From JANWVO01 sp037446555 (GTDB lineage: Bacteria > Acidobacteriota > Terriglobia > Bryobacterales > Bryobacteraceae): 64,000 bases of DNA. This document shows positions 24,355 through 33,203 of this stretch, in pieces. Every line of letters starts with the position of its first letter. The first letter of the stretch is position 1. Under the pieces are notes generated by a model. It ran no database searches and was not told the origin of the DNA. It worked only from the letters and a program-made list of their open reading frames with translations. The translations under genes and the position numbers were made by a program. The stretch lies in assembly GCA_037446555.1 (NCBI GenBank), contig JBBIIK010000009.1, positions 1-64,000 of the forward strand, written 5' to 3'.

Positions 24355-26055
24355 ATGGGAGTCGTCTACCGCGGCTATGATCCCTTGATCGGCCGCGAGG
24401 TGGCGCTGAAGACGATCCACCTGTACGCCATTGCCGATCCACGCGAGCGGCAGGACATGCAGGACCGCCTCACCCGGGAGGCTCAATCTGCCGGGCGGCT
24501 GTCGCATCCGAACATCGTCACCATCTACCAGATCGGCTATGCGGAGCTCCAGCCGGGACAGACCACGGCGTTTCTCGCCATGGAATACGTCCCGGGCGCG
24601 AACCTCTCCGCCCTGCTCGACAGCTTGCGCGCCGGACCACCCGAACGGATCGTGGATTGCCTGCGGCAAGCCGCGGCGGCGCTGGATTACGCGCACAGCC
24701 GGGGCGTCATCCATCGAGACATCAAGCCGGCCAACCTTCTGGTGACGCCGGAAGGCATGCTGAAGATCGCCGACTTCGGCGTCGCCAAGATCGTCACTCA
24801 AACCGTCACTCTGACCGGAACCGTGCTGGGCTCCCCGGCCTACATGTCGCCAGAGCAGATCAAGGCGGAGCCGATCGACGGACGCACCGATCAGTACTCG
24901 CTGGCCGTGGTTGCCTACGAGTTGTTCACCGGGCAGAAGCCGTTCGAGGCCGACACGCTCTCGGCGCTCGTTTACAAGATCGCCCAGCAGCCGCCGCCTC
25001 CGTTGCGAACGGTCCCTCCGGATCTGGCAGGAAGGGTGGGGCCGGTGCTCGTGCGCGCCATGGCGAAGGATCCGGCGGCGCGCTACGCCAGTTGCACGGA
25101 CTTTGTGGAGTCGCTGGCGGCCGCGCTGCGGTCACCGGCATCGAAGAATGCCGCCAGAAAGGAAGCGCCTCCCCGCGCTGTGCAGGCTGAGGCTGCCCGA
25201 GGGGCCCATCACGGGCGCACGATGCGCCTGTCTCCGCGCGCGCTGGCCGCTGCGGGCGCGGTGTGCGCAGGACTGGCCCTGATCGCCTGGATGGCCGCGT
25301 CGCTGCGCGAGGATGCGCCGAAGGCGCAGGTGCCGCTAGCCACGCAGAATGCGGCCCTGTCAGGAGCGGCCCAGCCTGCTGCGGTGGAAACGAGTGCTCC
25401 GGCAGGCCCCGTCCAACCGGAATCCGCCCCGCCAGCCAGGCCGCAACCGCCCGCCCCCGTGCAATCCTCGGCACCGAAACGCACGGAGCCGCCGCCACCG
25501 AGGCTGGATCCCGCGCCCAAACCGCCCTCCAACCTCGCCAAGGCAGCCAGCGGGCCGGCTCAGCCTGCCGCCGCTCCTGCGGGCAAGACGGAAACCGCCT
25601 CCGGAAGCGGCCGGCAGCCATCCGCCGCTGTCAAGTCCGAACCGCAGACGCCGCTCACGGCCCCGGCAGTAGCGGAGGCCAAGCCGGAACCGGCACCACC
25701 GGAGCCTCAGCCAAAGGCGCCGGAGCCACCTCGCGAGCCCGTGCGCACGCCACCGCGGGCGGTTCAGACGGCGCCCGCATCCTACACGCCGGAAGCCTTG
25801 CAGAAAGGGCTGGAAGGCTCGGTGCTGCTTTCGGTGGACATTGACGACCAGGGCATCCCCCGCCGGGCTCGTGTGCTGCGCTCGCTGGATCCGGGGCTGG
25901 ACCGGAAAGCGATCGAGTCACTCGGCGGGTGGCGGTTTTCGCCCGCCACAGAGGATGGGCGCCCGGTGGCTTCCACAGCGAATGTCGAAGTCAACTTCAC
26001 GCTGGTGGGCGCGCCCCGGCGCACGCCGCCCTCGCTGAAGAGCCTGAAGAAGTAA
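24355..26055 (+). CDS. Serine/threonine protein kinase with C-terminal TonB-like domain (start region interrupted)
   Basis: The open frame codes for 566 residues. The kinase core is intact from the ATP lysine (VALKTI) through HRDIKPANLL, IADFGVAK and SPAYMSPEQ. The glycine-rich loop GRGGMG is split: only its last MG lies in this frame, because a TAG cuts off the preceding codons. After the kinase (to about 265) come a basic linker, one membrane helix (about 290-310), a long Pro/Ala/Lys-rich stretch, and a TonB C-terminal-like domain (about 480-555, GSVLLSVDIDDQG and GWRFSPA). If translated from 24355 the kinase is probably inactive. Confidence 0.8.
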   Translation: MGVVYRGYDPLIGREVALKTIHLYAIADPRERQDMQDRLTREAQSAGRLSHPNIVTIYQIGYAELQPGQTTAFLAMEYVPGANLSALLDSLRAGPPERIVDCLRQAAAALDYAHSRGVIHRDIKPANLLVTPEGMLKIADFGVAKIVTQTVTLTGTVLGSPAYMSPEQIKAEPIDGRTDQYSLAVVAYELFTGQKPFEADTLSALVYKIAQQPPPPLRTVPPDLAGRVGPVLVRAMAKDPAARYASCTDFVESLAAALRSPASKNAARKEAPPRAVQAEAARGAHHGRTMRLSPRALAAAGAVCAGLALIAWMAASLREDAPKAQVPLATQNAALSGAAQPAAVETSAPAGPVQPESAPPARPQPPAPVQSSAPKRTEPPPPRLDPAPKPPSNLAKAASGPAQPAAAPAGKTETASGSGRQPSAAVKSEPQTPLTAPAVAEAKPEPAPPEPQPKAPEPPREPVRTPPRAVQTAPASYTPEALQKGLEGSVLLSVDIDDQGIPRRARVLRSLDPGLDRKAIESLGGWRFSPATEDGRPVASTANVEVNFTLVGAPRRTPPSLKSLKK

Positions 26056-26096
26056 CAAAGGGTCGAGAGGATCGGCTTCGCGGGGGTACTTCTTGA

Positions 26097-26336
26097 GTGC
26101 CTCCGAATGCCGTAGCGCAACCGGCTCGAAACCCGGAAGAGCCGCTGCTGGAGCAGATCGAGCGTCTCAGTGCGCTCATCGCCGCCCGGGATCAGGAACT
26201 GCGGCGCCTGCGGGAAGACCTGGTGATGCGGGATCTCTATATCGACGAGCTCCACCGCGTCCTGCGCCAGCAGGCCGAGCGGCTGGAGCGGATCGAAGAG
26301 AAGATCCGCTGGATCGCCGCCGCCGGAGACGGCTGA
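26097..26336 (+). CDS. Small coiled-coil protein, unknown
   Basis: This 79-residue protein is almost wholly a charged amphipathic helix (LLEQIERLSALIAARD onward), with heptad-like Leu/Ile spacing from about 18 to 72. It suggests a homodimeric coiled coil or a partner-binding helix. The start is GTG, 41 bp after the kinase gene, so it may share its transcript. No family recognised. Confidence 0.6.
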   Translation: MPPNAVAQPARNPEEPLLEQIERLSALIAARDQELRRLREDLVMRDLYIDELHRVLRQQAERLERIEEKIRWIAAAGDG

Positions 26337-26348
26337 AGAAGCTTCGTT

Positions 26349-27932
26349 TCAGCCCCGCGCCGGAGGCAGCTGGTCGAACTCCACCACGCCGCAGCGCCCT
26401 GCCCAGCGCTGCCACTCCGCGGCCATCTGCTCCACGCGGCGGCGCTCGCGCGGAGCCAAGTCGAACAGCTCTGTACGGTCCTCCGCCAGGTTGTACAGCT
26501 CCCAGCCCTTGCCGCGGCTCGAAACCAGCTTCCAATTGCCCTGGCGGAACGCCTTGTGCCCCTGGTGTTCCCAGAACAGCCCCGGAACGTTGCGTGGCAG
26601 TCCGCCGCCGTGCACGACGCAGGTGGTCAGCGAGACGCCTTCCGGCGGCAGAACGGGCGTGCCTTGATTCTCTTTGGGGTAAGACGCACCGGAGATGCGC
26701 AGCACGGTGGGCATGAGGTCGACGATATGGCCGACTTCGTGAGTGACCGTGCCCGGCTGCCGGATGCGGCGCGTCCAGGCGGCGATGGCAGGAGTGGAGA
26801 TGCCGCCTTCGTGCGTGTATTGCTTGTAAAGCCGGAAGGGCGTGTTGGAGGCGTTGGCCCAGGGGCGGCGGTAGGAGGTGAAGGAGTCCGCCGGCCCGGG
26901 GCGCGGATTGGTCGCCTTGCGCTCCATGCCCCCGCCGATGTTTTCCTCCGCGCAGCCGCCGTTATCGGAAAGGAAGAAGACGAAGGCGTTCTCCAGGCGG
27001 CCTGCTCTTTCCAGTTCGCCGAGAACACGGCCGATGCCGCGGTCCATGCGGTCCACCTGCGCGGCGTACACGGCCATGCGCAGGTCCCACTCTTCGCGTT
27101 CCTTCTGCGAGAGGGAATCCCATGCGGGCACGGCGGGGTCGCGGGGCGCCAGCGGCCAGGAGCGGTCCACCAGCCCCATGGCGGTCATGCGCTCATGGCG
27201 CTCCTGCCGCAGGCGGTCCCAGCCCTTCAGATAGCGCCCGCGGTACTTCTCGATGTCCTCGGGCAGAGCGTGCAGCGGCCAGTGCGGCGCAGTGTAGGCC
27301 AGGTACAGAAACAGCGGATTTTGTTTCGATACCGCCTCGCGCACCATGCGCGCGGCATGGTCCGTGATGGCGTCGGTCATGTAGAAGCCGGACGCCGGGG
27401 GCGTCCACGGCTCGTTGTCGAGGGCCATGGTGCGGCCGGGATCGAGGCGGAAGTAGTTCGAGGCGCCGCTGATCAGGCCGAAGTAGCGGTCGAAGCCGCG
27501 GTCGCAGGGCCAGTGCGGACGGCGCTCGCCCACATGCCACTTGCCGGACATGAGCGTCGTGTAGCCGGCGGGTTTGAGCACTTCAGCGAGCGTCACGCAC
27601 CGGCGGTTCAGATAGCCCTGATAGGAGGGCAATCCTCGGTCCTGAACCATGTGGCCTACGCCCGCCTGGTGGGGGTAGAGTCCGGTGAGCAGCGAGGCGC
27701 GGGTGGGGCAGCAGCGGGCGGCGCAGTAGAACTGCGAGAACCGCACGCCGCGGCTGGCGAGCCGGTCGAGGTTCGGCGTCTCGATCTCTCCGCCGTAGCA
27801 GCCGATGTCGGAGAAGCCGAGATCGTCGGCGAGGATCAGCACGATGTCGGGGCGATCATCGCGCACGGGCGCGGCGCTCCACGCGGACGCGGCGGCGCCG
27901 GCGGAGGCAGCAAGAAACGAGCGGCGATTCAT
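26349..27932 (-). CDS. Arylsulfatase-type sulfatase, Tat-signal
   Basis: This exported sulfatase has 527 residues. The N-terminus MNRRSFLAAS resembles a twin-arginine signal. Metal ligands are in VLILADDLGFSD. The formylglycine motif is CCPTRASLLTG, GKWHVGE follows, and the metal ligand Asp-Asn is in FFLSDNGGCAEEN. It is closer to classical arylsulfatases than the one at 10657. TAGAAT (27940-27945) ends 7 nt before the ATG without a Shine-Dalgarno. Likely substrates are sulfated polysaccharides or aryl sulfates; no glycan gene neighbours refine this. Confidence 0.9.
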   Translation of the reverse strand: MNRRSFLAASAGAAASAWSAAPVRDDRPDIVLILADDLGFSDIGCYGGEIETPNLDRLASRGVRFSQFYCAARCCPTRASLLTGLYPHQAGVGHMVQDRGLPSYQGYLNRRCVTLAEVLKPAGYTTLMSGKWHVGERRPHWPCDRGFDRYFGLISGASNYFRLDPGRTMALDNEPWTPPASGFYMTDAITDHAARMVREAVSKQNPLFLYLAYTAPHWPLHALPEDIEKYRGRYLKGWDRLRQERHERMTAMGLVDRSWPLAPRDPAVPAWDSLSQKEREEWDLRMAVYAAQVDRMDRGIGRVLGELERAGRLENAFVFFLSDNGGCAEENIGGGMERKATNPRPGPADSFTSYRRPWANASNTPFRLYKQYTHEGGISTPAIAAWTRRIRQPGTVTHEVGHIVDLMPTVLRISGASYPKENQGTPVLPPEGVSLTTCVVHGGGLPRNVPGLFWEHQGHKAFRQGNWKLVSSRGKGWELYNLAEDRTELFDLAPRERRRVEQMAAEWQRWAGRCGVVEFDQLPPARG

Positions 27933-27961
27933 CGCCGATATTCTATGCCCGCTGCCAGGCT

Positions 27962-29440
27962 TCAGCCGAGTTTCTGCCTCAGCAGTTCGCTCACCTTGGC
28001 GGGGTTCGCCTGCCCGCGCGTCGCCTTCATCACCTGGCCAACGAAGAACTGCAAAACGCCCGTCTTGCCGCTGCGGTACTGCTCAAGCTGTTTGGGGTTG
28101 GCCTCGATCAACTGATCGACGATGCGCTCCAGCTCGCCCGTGTCGGACATCGCGCGCAGCCCCTCGCGTTCCATAATGGCGCGGGCGCTCTGGCGCGACT
28201 CGAACATCTTCGGCAGAATCTCCTTGGCCAGTTTGCCTGTGAGCTCGCCGTCACGGACGAGCGCAATCAGCTCGCCCATCTGCGCGGGCGGCACCGGGCA
28301 CAGAGCGATGTCGAGCCCCTGCGCGTTGAGCAGCGCCGCCAGATCCCCGGAAACCCAGTTGGCGGCGGCGCGAGGGTCGCCGCAGGATTTCACCACTGCT
28401 TCGAAGTATTCGGCCATCTCGCGCGAGGCGGTCAGCACCTGGGCGTCGTACTCGCGTAACCCGTATTCTTCGACGAAGCGCCGCCGCAGTCCGGCTGGCA
28501 TCTCCGGCATCGTTCGGCGGATCGAATCCAGCCATTCGACGCTCACTTCCAAAGGCAAGAGATCCGGCTCCGGGAAGTAGCGGTAGTCGTGCGCCTCCTC
28601 CTTGCTGCGCATGGAGAAGGTCTCGTCGAGATCCGGATTATAGAGCCGCGTCTCCTGCACCACCGTACCGCCGTTTTCAATCAGCGCCACTTGCCGCGAG
28701 ATCTCGAAAAACAGCGCCTGGCGGAGGAAGCGGAACGAGTTCAGGTTCTTGATCTCGACCTTCGTGCCGAGCCCGGCGGCGCCGCGCCGCCGGACGCTCA
28801 CATTGGCGTCGCAGCGCAGGTTGCCCTTCTCCATGTCACAGTTGGAGACGCCCGCGAATTGCATGGCGAGCTTCAGTTCCGTGAGATAGTCGTAGGCTTC
28901 GTCGGGGCTGCGCAGGTCGGGTGCGCTGACGATTTCCGCCAGCGGCGCGCCGGTGCGGTTCAGATCGACATACGAAAAACGGTCGCTGTCGCGGAAGCCC
29001 TCGTGCGAACTCTTGCCGGCGTCGTCTTCCAGGTGGAGGCGCAGCACGCCGATGCGGCGCGCGCCCTCGGGCGTCCGGATCTCAACCCAGCCGTTCTCCG
29101 CCAGCGGCTGGTCATACTGCGAGATCTGGTAGCCCTTGGGCAGGTCCGGGTAGAAATAGTTCTTTCGCGCGAAGACGCTGCGGGAGCGGACCCCGCAGTG
29201 CAGGGCGAGCGCAGCGCGGATGCCCAGCTCCACGGCGGCGCGGTTCAGCACCGGCAGCGCCCCCGGCATGCCCAGGCAGACGGGGCACACGTTCGTATTG
29301 GGAGCGGCGCCGAATTCATTGGGACATCCGCAAAAGATCTTTGTGCGCGTGCCGAGCTGAACGTGAACCTCCAGCCCGATGACGGGTTCGTAAAGCTCGA
29401 GCTGTTCGGGCGTGGCCAGCAGCGGCGCGGCGGTGCTCAT
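27962..29440 (-). CDS. gatB: Aspartyl/glutamyl-tRNA amidotransferase subunit B
   Basis: GatB is the kinase/tRNA-binding subunit of the GatCAB complex, which converts Glu-tRNA(Gln) and Asp-tRNA(Asn) to the amides. It has 492 residues. VIGLEVHVQLGT, the zinc-ligand region with CPVCLGMPGALPV, KNYFYPDLPKGYQISQ and the C-terminal YqeY-like tail (FFVGQVMKATRGQANP) are all present. TACAAT ends 7 nt before the ATG. The tRNA-Gln at 97 is a likely substrate. gatA and gatC are elsewhere. Confidence 0.97.
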   Translation of the reverse strand: MSTAAPLLATPEQLELYEPVIGLEVHVQLGTRTKIFCGCPNEFGAAPNTNVCPVCLGMPGALPVLNRAAVELGIRAALALHCGVRSRSVFARKNYFYPDLPKGYQISQYDQPLAENGWVEIRTPEGARRIGVLRLHLEDDAGKSSHEGFRDSDRFSYVDLNRTGAPLAEIVSAPDLRSPDEAYDYLTELKLAMQFAGVSNCDMEKGNLRCDANVSVRRRGAAGLGTKVEIKNLNSFRFLRQALFFEISRQVALIENGGTVVQETRLYNPDLDETFSMRSKEEAHDYRYFPEPDLLPLEVSVEWLDSIRRTMPEMPAGLRRRFVEEYGLREYDAQVLTASREMAEYFEAVVKSCGDPRAAANWVSGDLAALLNAQGLDIALCPVPPAQMGELIALVRDGELTGKLAKEILPKMFESRQSARAIMEREGLRAMSDTGELERIVDQLIEANPKQLEQYRSGKTGVLQFFVGQVMKATRGQANPAKVSELLRQKLG

Positions 29441-29474
29441 GCCTTCGATTGTAAGGTCGGCGGCGCCCCGGGCG

Positions 29475-30641
29475 TCAGGCTTCGACAGGGATCCGGATTT
29501 CCAGCTCGGCGCCGCGCGCCGGATGGGAGTCCACCGTAATGGTGCCGTCCAGCGCGCGCACGCGCCGCATGATGCTCCAGGGCCCCAGGCGCAGCAGCTC
29601 CAGCTCCTCCAGGCTGAAGCGCCCGGAGAAGGGGAACCCCGTGCCGTCGTCCTCGATGCGCAGAATGATGGCGCCGTCCTGCCGGTCCAGGCTGACAGCG
29701 GCCCGCGAGGCGGCGGAGTGCTTGCGGATGTTGTTCAGCGCCTCGCGCACGATCTGAATGATCTCCGGGCGGGCTTCCAGATCATCGTGCATCGCTGCGG
29801 GCGCTGCGCGGAAGGAAGCCGGAATGCCGGAGTCTTTCTGGAAGAAACCCACCGTGGACCGCAGCGCCGCAGCCAGCCCGGCGCCGTCCACTTCCACGGG
29901 CCGCATGCCGCGGATGAACGTGCGCACCTCGGTCACCTGGCGGGCGCAAATCTCCTGCAATTCGCGCAGCTCCTGCATGCCGGCATCGAAGTTCCGCTCC
30001 AGCATCTTGCGCAGGATCTCGAGCCGCATCTGGATCGAGATGAAACTCTGCAGCGGCCCGTCGTGGAAATCTGCGGCAATGCGCTCGCGTTCGTCTTCGC
30101 GCGCCTTCTGCGCCTCCACGCGGCACAACACGGCCTGGCGCGAGGCGGCCGACAGCCTCTCCAGCAGGCTCTGTCGCTGCAGGGCAACGATGCAGCCGAG
30201 CATGCCCAGGATCAGCAGCAGCGGCTGAAGGCGGTCCATTCCGGCGGGCTTCAGGCTGTTGACGAAGGCAAGCGTGAGCACCGTGGTCAGCAGCACGTCG
30301 CGCCATTCCAGCAAGGTGGCCGCTGCAAGGAAGAGGTAAAAAGCGGCGATCGCCTGGAGCCAGAAGTTCTGATCACCGGCCAGCACGACGCAGAGCAGGA
30401 ACGCAGCCACGTCCAGAGCAGTGTTCAGCAGACCGCCCCGGTCGATGCGCTCCGCCCAGCGCCAGAAGATGGAGACCAGGCTGTAGACAGTGACTATGGA
30501 GAGGATGAAGACCCAGGTGGCCGACTCCAGCCCGCCGCCCGCCAGCAGGATTCCCAGGCACGAGCCGGTCACCAGCGCCCGCAGCACGCTCAGATAGCGC
30601 CGCCACAGATACGGCAGCACCATCTGGTCGGCATGGATCAT
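29475..30641 (-). CDS. Membrane sensor histidine kinase (HisKA_3/NarL-partner type)
   Basis: The product has 388 residues. The N-terminal 155 residues hold about five or six membrane helices without an obvious periplasmic sensor domain. A dimerisation helix follows, with the phosphorylated His193 in ERIAADFHDGPLQSF. The ATPase domain has the N-box in EALNNIRKHS and a G-box (EDDGTGFPF). The F-H-D-G-P pattern belongs to kinases that pair with NarL/LuxR-type regulators. No response regulator is adjacent. It follows the methyltransferase stop-to-stop on the same strand, with a 6-bp gap. Confidence 0.88.
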   Translation of the reverse strand: MIHADQMVLPYLWRRYLSVLRALVTGSCLGILLAGGGLESATWVFILSIVTVYSLVSIFWRWAERIDRGGLLNTALDVAAFLLCVVLAGDQNFWLQAIAAFYLFLAAATLLEWRDVLLTTVLTLAFVNSLKPAGMDRLQPLLLILGMLGCIVALQRQSLLERLSAASRQAVLCRVEAQKAREDERERIAADFHDGPLQSFISIQMRLEILRKMLERNFDAGMQELRELQEICARQVTEVRTFIRGMRPVEVDGAGLAAALRSTVGFFQKDSGIPASFRAAPAAMHDDLEARPEIIQIVREALNNIRKHSAASRAAVSLDRQDGAIILRIEDDGTGFPFSGRFSLEELELLRLGPWSIMRRVRALDGTITVDSHPARGAELEIRIPVEA

Positions 30642-30647
30642 GAAGGC

Positions 30648-31184
30648 CTACCTCACATACAGGTAAAGAGTATGGGCGCGGCCCTCGCCGTCGTCTTCAA
30701 TGTGCTCTTCCTTGGCAGGCGTCCAGCCGGGAATGCCGAAGTCGTGCGCCACCACGCGCGAGCCCTTCTTCAACTGCTTCTCCAGCAGCGGGCGCGCCCT
30801 TTCCACGGCCGAAGGCAGCAGGTAAATGGTGATCACGTCGGCGTCGGAGTAGTCCTGCTGCAGCAAGTCGCCGTGAATGATACGCGCCCGCTTTTTCAGC
30901 CCGAGGGCGCGGATGCGGTCCGTGGACTGCTTCACCAGGTCCGCATCGAATTCGACGCCGGCGGCATTGGCCTTGAAACGGTCCGCCGCCATAATGACGA
31001 TGCGCCCGTCACCTGAGCCGAGGTCGTACAGCTTCTCGCCCGCCTTCAGCCCGCTGAGTTTCAGCATCCGCTCGACGACGCTCTCAGGCGTCGGGTAATA
31101 GGGCGCCAGCTTTTCGCCTTTCTCCTGCGCGGTGACAAAAGACGCCGCCAGCACGGCGGACAAGAGGATGCGCAAAACGTTCAT
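30648..31184 (-). CDS. Class I methyltransferase-like protein with an N-terminal export signal
   Basis: The 178-residue product starts with a signal peptide (hydrophobic core, cleavage near VTAQ at 20). A Rossmann methyltransferase core follows: YDLGSGDGRIV is the SAM loop, GVEFD the acidic second strand, and HGDLLQQDYSDADVI the later strands. SAM is not known to be available outside the cytoplasm, so either the leader is a membrane anchor, the protein binds something else, or the true start is internal. AAGGAG stands before the ATG at 31184 and supports it. The substrate is unknown. Confidence 0.78.
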   Translation of the reverse strand: MNVLRILLSAVLAASFVTAQEKGEKLAPYYPTPESVVERMLKLSGLKAGEKLYDLGSGDGRIVIMAADRFKANAAGVEFDADLVKQSTDRIRALGLKKRARIIHGDLLQQDYSDADVITIYLLPSAVERARPLLEKQLKKGSRVVAHDFGIPGWTPAKEEHIEDDGEGRAHTLYLYVR

Positions 31185-31199
31185 CCGGTCTCCTTCCCC

Positions 31200-33074
31200 T
31201 TATGGAACGGCGTAAATTCGCACCGGGTTGCTGCGGACACCGCCTGCCTCAGCGACGAACTGGTAAACGCCCTCGTCGAGCAGGGCGGGCAGCTCCACCT
31301 CCACCAGGTAAAACCCGGTGTACCCGGGCGCCAGGGTGGCGCGGCGGACCTCCAGCGGAATGTCGTCGATCCACGCCCGCACCGGTGCAACCACCGCCGG
31401 AGGATTCTCCAGCGGTGCCGGCAGCCCCGCTGGCCAGGCCGGCCGCACCCGGCCAAGGCCGCTCATCAGAACCTGAAGCGTCATGCCGGGACGCGCCGGA
31501 TTCATCAGCTCGACGGGCGCGCCCGAATCCGCATCCAGCACCATCGGTGATCCGTCGCGATCCACCAGAATGGCCGGCGAGGCCGGGGCCAGCGCAAGCT
31601 CGAAGGCCAGCTTTTGCCGGCCGACTTCCACCGTGACCGCTACGCTCGCGCCCGCTAGGTCGAAGGGCAACTGGATTTGCGACTCCTGCTCCGAAGCGGC
31701 CAGCACCGCAGCCGGGGCGCGCCCCGCCGCGGCCTGCGAGACTCTACCGCCCACCAGCGTCATCAGCGCGCCGGGCGCGGCGGGGCGGGCGGAGAGATCC
31801 GCGCTGTGTACCAGCCGCGGCGCGCGCCGCCGGTGCGGCGCCGGTGCGGCAAACACACCGTATCCGTCCACCGCCGCCAGCAGGGTGCCCCCCGTATCAT
31901 CCAGCCGCACATCCCTCACGGCCCCGCGGGGCAGTCCTGTGCCAATCGCCTCCCAGGGAGTGGGAGGCGCGGGGCTGCGCAAGTCGGCGTAGGTGAGGAA
32001 AACCCCGGCGGCGGCAGCCGCGTACAGCGCGCCGGTATCCCGGTCGGCGGCCACGGCATACACATCTCCGGCAGGCAGTCCTGACGAAAGGTCATCCCAC
32101 CAAGTGCCGCCGTTCAGCGTGCGCAGCAGGCGCGGCGCGCCCTCTTCTCCGGCGGCGAGGGCCGCCAGAGCGAAGCCGCGGTCCTGCCCGTCGGTCCAGA
32201 TTCGCTGAACCGCGCCGGCGCCCCGCGGCGAAAACTCACGCCAGGTGTTGCCGCCGTCCGCTGTGGCCAACAGGCGCCCGGCTGCATCCCCCACGATCAG
32301 CGTCCCGCCCGCTTCTGCCAGAGCCGTGATCTCGGCGCCGAGCTCGCGGCTCCAACGCTGCCGCAGTGCATCCTCACGGGCCAGCAGTTCGCCCGTGCCG
32401 GGAAACCAGCCCAGACGCTGCGCCGGGTACCATTCCAGCTCCTCCAGATTCCCGTCCCGCTCCACAGCCACGCGGACGCCTCGGCTGCCAGCAGGAGCGG
32501 CCAGGATGCGGCGCACCGGCAACGCGGGGAGCCCTTCATTCAGACCGGTCCAGGAACGGCCGCCATCGGTCGAGACCCACACGCCCGAGCCTGCTGCAAC
32601 GGCCAAACGCTCCGGATCGGAGGGATCGGCTACCAAGTCGCTGACGCGCGCACCAAGCAGAGATCCACCCCGCCACGAGGTCAGATTGCGCCACGACGCG
32701 CCTCCATCCTCGGAGCGCCAGACTTGGCTGCCGCCCGCGTACAGAACCGCACCAGCATCCAGCAACCGCGCGCCGGCTTCTGGCGCCTGCGCCGCTGCGG
32801 GAAGCGCGGGGGGCGGTGCGCCGTCGGCAGGAGTCCACGAATCTTCCTCGCTGTAGGCGAAAACCCTGCCGCCGGGCAGTTGAACAAACAGGCGCCCGGC
32901 GGGGCCAAACCACACCCGTTCGGCGGGTCCCCCCGCCACCGATGCCTGCCCGGCAACCAGCGACGTGTTGCCAATCTGACGCCACCGCCACGCCTGGCCG
33001 GAAACGGCCGGCGCCGCCAAGGCCAGAAAGGCCGCCATCCAGATTGTGGACTTCTGACTCACGCCTGCGTCCAT
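31200..33074 (-). CDS. Secreted BNR/beta-propeller protein with Solibacter-type C-terminal domain
   Basis: The product has 624 residues from the ATG at 33074, chosen because it gives a compact signal peptide (cleavage near VSGQ); 33119 would add 15 residues. The body has repeated Asp-box/BNR-like motifs (SEDGGASWRNL, STDGGRSWTGL, TADGGNTWREF, TLNGGTWWDDL), which build a beta-propeller. The last 200 or so residues (NPARPGMTLQVLMSGLG through GYTGFYLVEVELP) look like the 'Solibacter uncharacterized C-terminal domain' of secreted acidobacterial proteins. No catalytic residues identified; a surface binding role is likely. Confidence 0.82.
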   Translation of the reverse strand: MDAGVSQKSTIWMAAFLALAAPAVSGQAWRWRQIGNTSLVAGQASVAGGPAERVWFGPAGRLFVQLPGGRVFAYSEEDSWTPADGAPPPALPAAAQAPEAGARLLDAGAVLYAGGSQVWRSEDGGASWRNLTSWRGGSLLGARVSDLVADPSDPERLAVAAGSGVWVSTDGGRSWTGLNEGLPALPVRRILAAPAGSRGVRVAVERDGNLEELEWYPAQRLGWFPGTGELLAREDALRQRWSRELGAEITALAEAGGTLIVGDAAGRLLATADGGNTWREFSPRGAGAVQRIWTDGQDRGFALAALAAGEEGAPRLLRTLNGGTWWDDLSSGLPAGDVYAVAADRDTGALYAAAAAGVFLTYADLRSPAPPTPWEAIGTGLPRGAVRDVRLDDTGGTLLAAVDGYGVFAAPAPHRRRAPRLVHSADLSARPAAPGALMTLVGGRVSQAAAGRAPAAVLAASEQESQIQLPFDLAGASVAVTVEVGRQKLAFELALAPASPAILVDRDGSPMVLDADSGAPVELMNPARPGMTLQVLMSGLGRVRPAWPAGLPAPLENPPAVVAPVRAWIDDIPLEVRRATLAPGYTGFYLVEVELPALLDEGVYQFVAEAGGVRSNPVRIYAVP

Positions 33075-33203
33075 TCTACTCTGAGAGGATCGGCCGTCCG
33101 CCTCTTCCGCTGAAGGCATCCTGTTGACTTTTCATTAAAATCAGGCACGGGGCCTATTCTTGCAAAGCAAGTTTGGTGGTAGATTAGAGAGTTCGAGGTC
33201 CCG

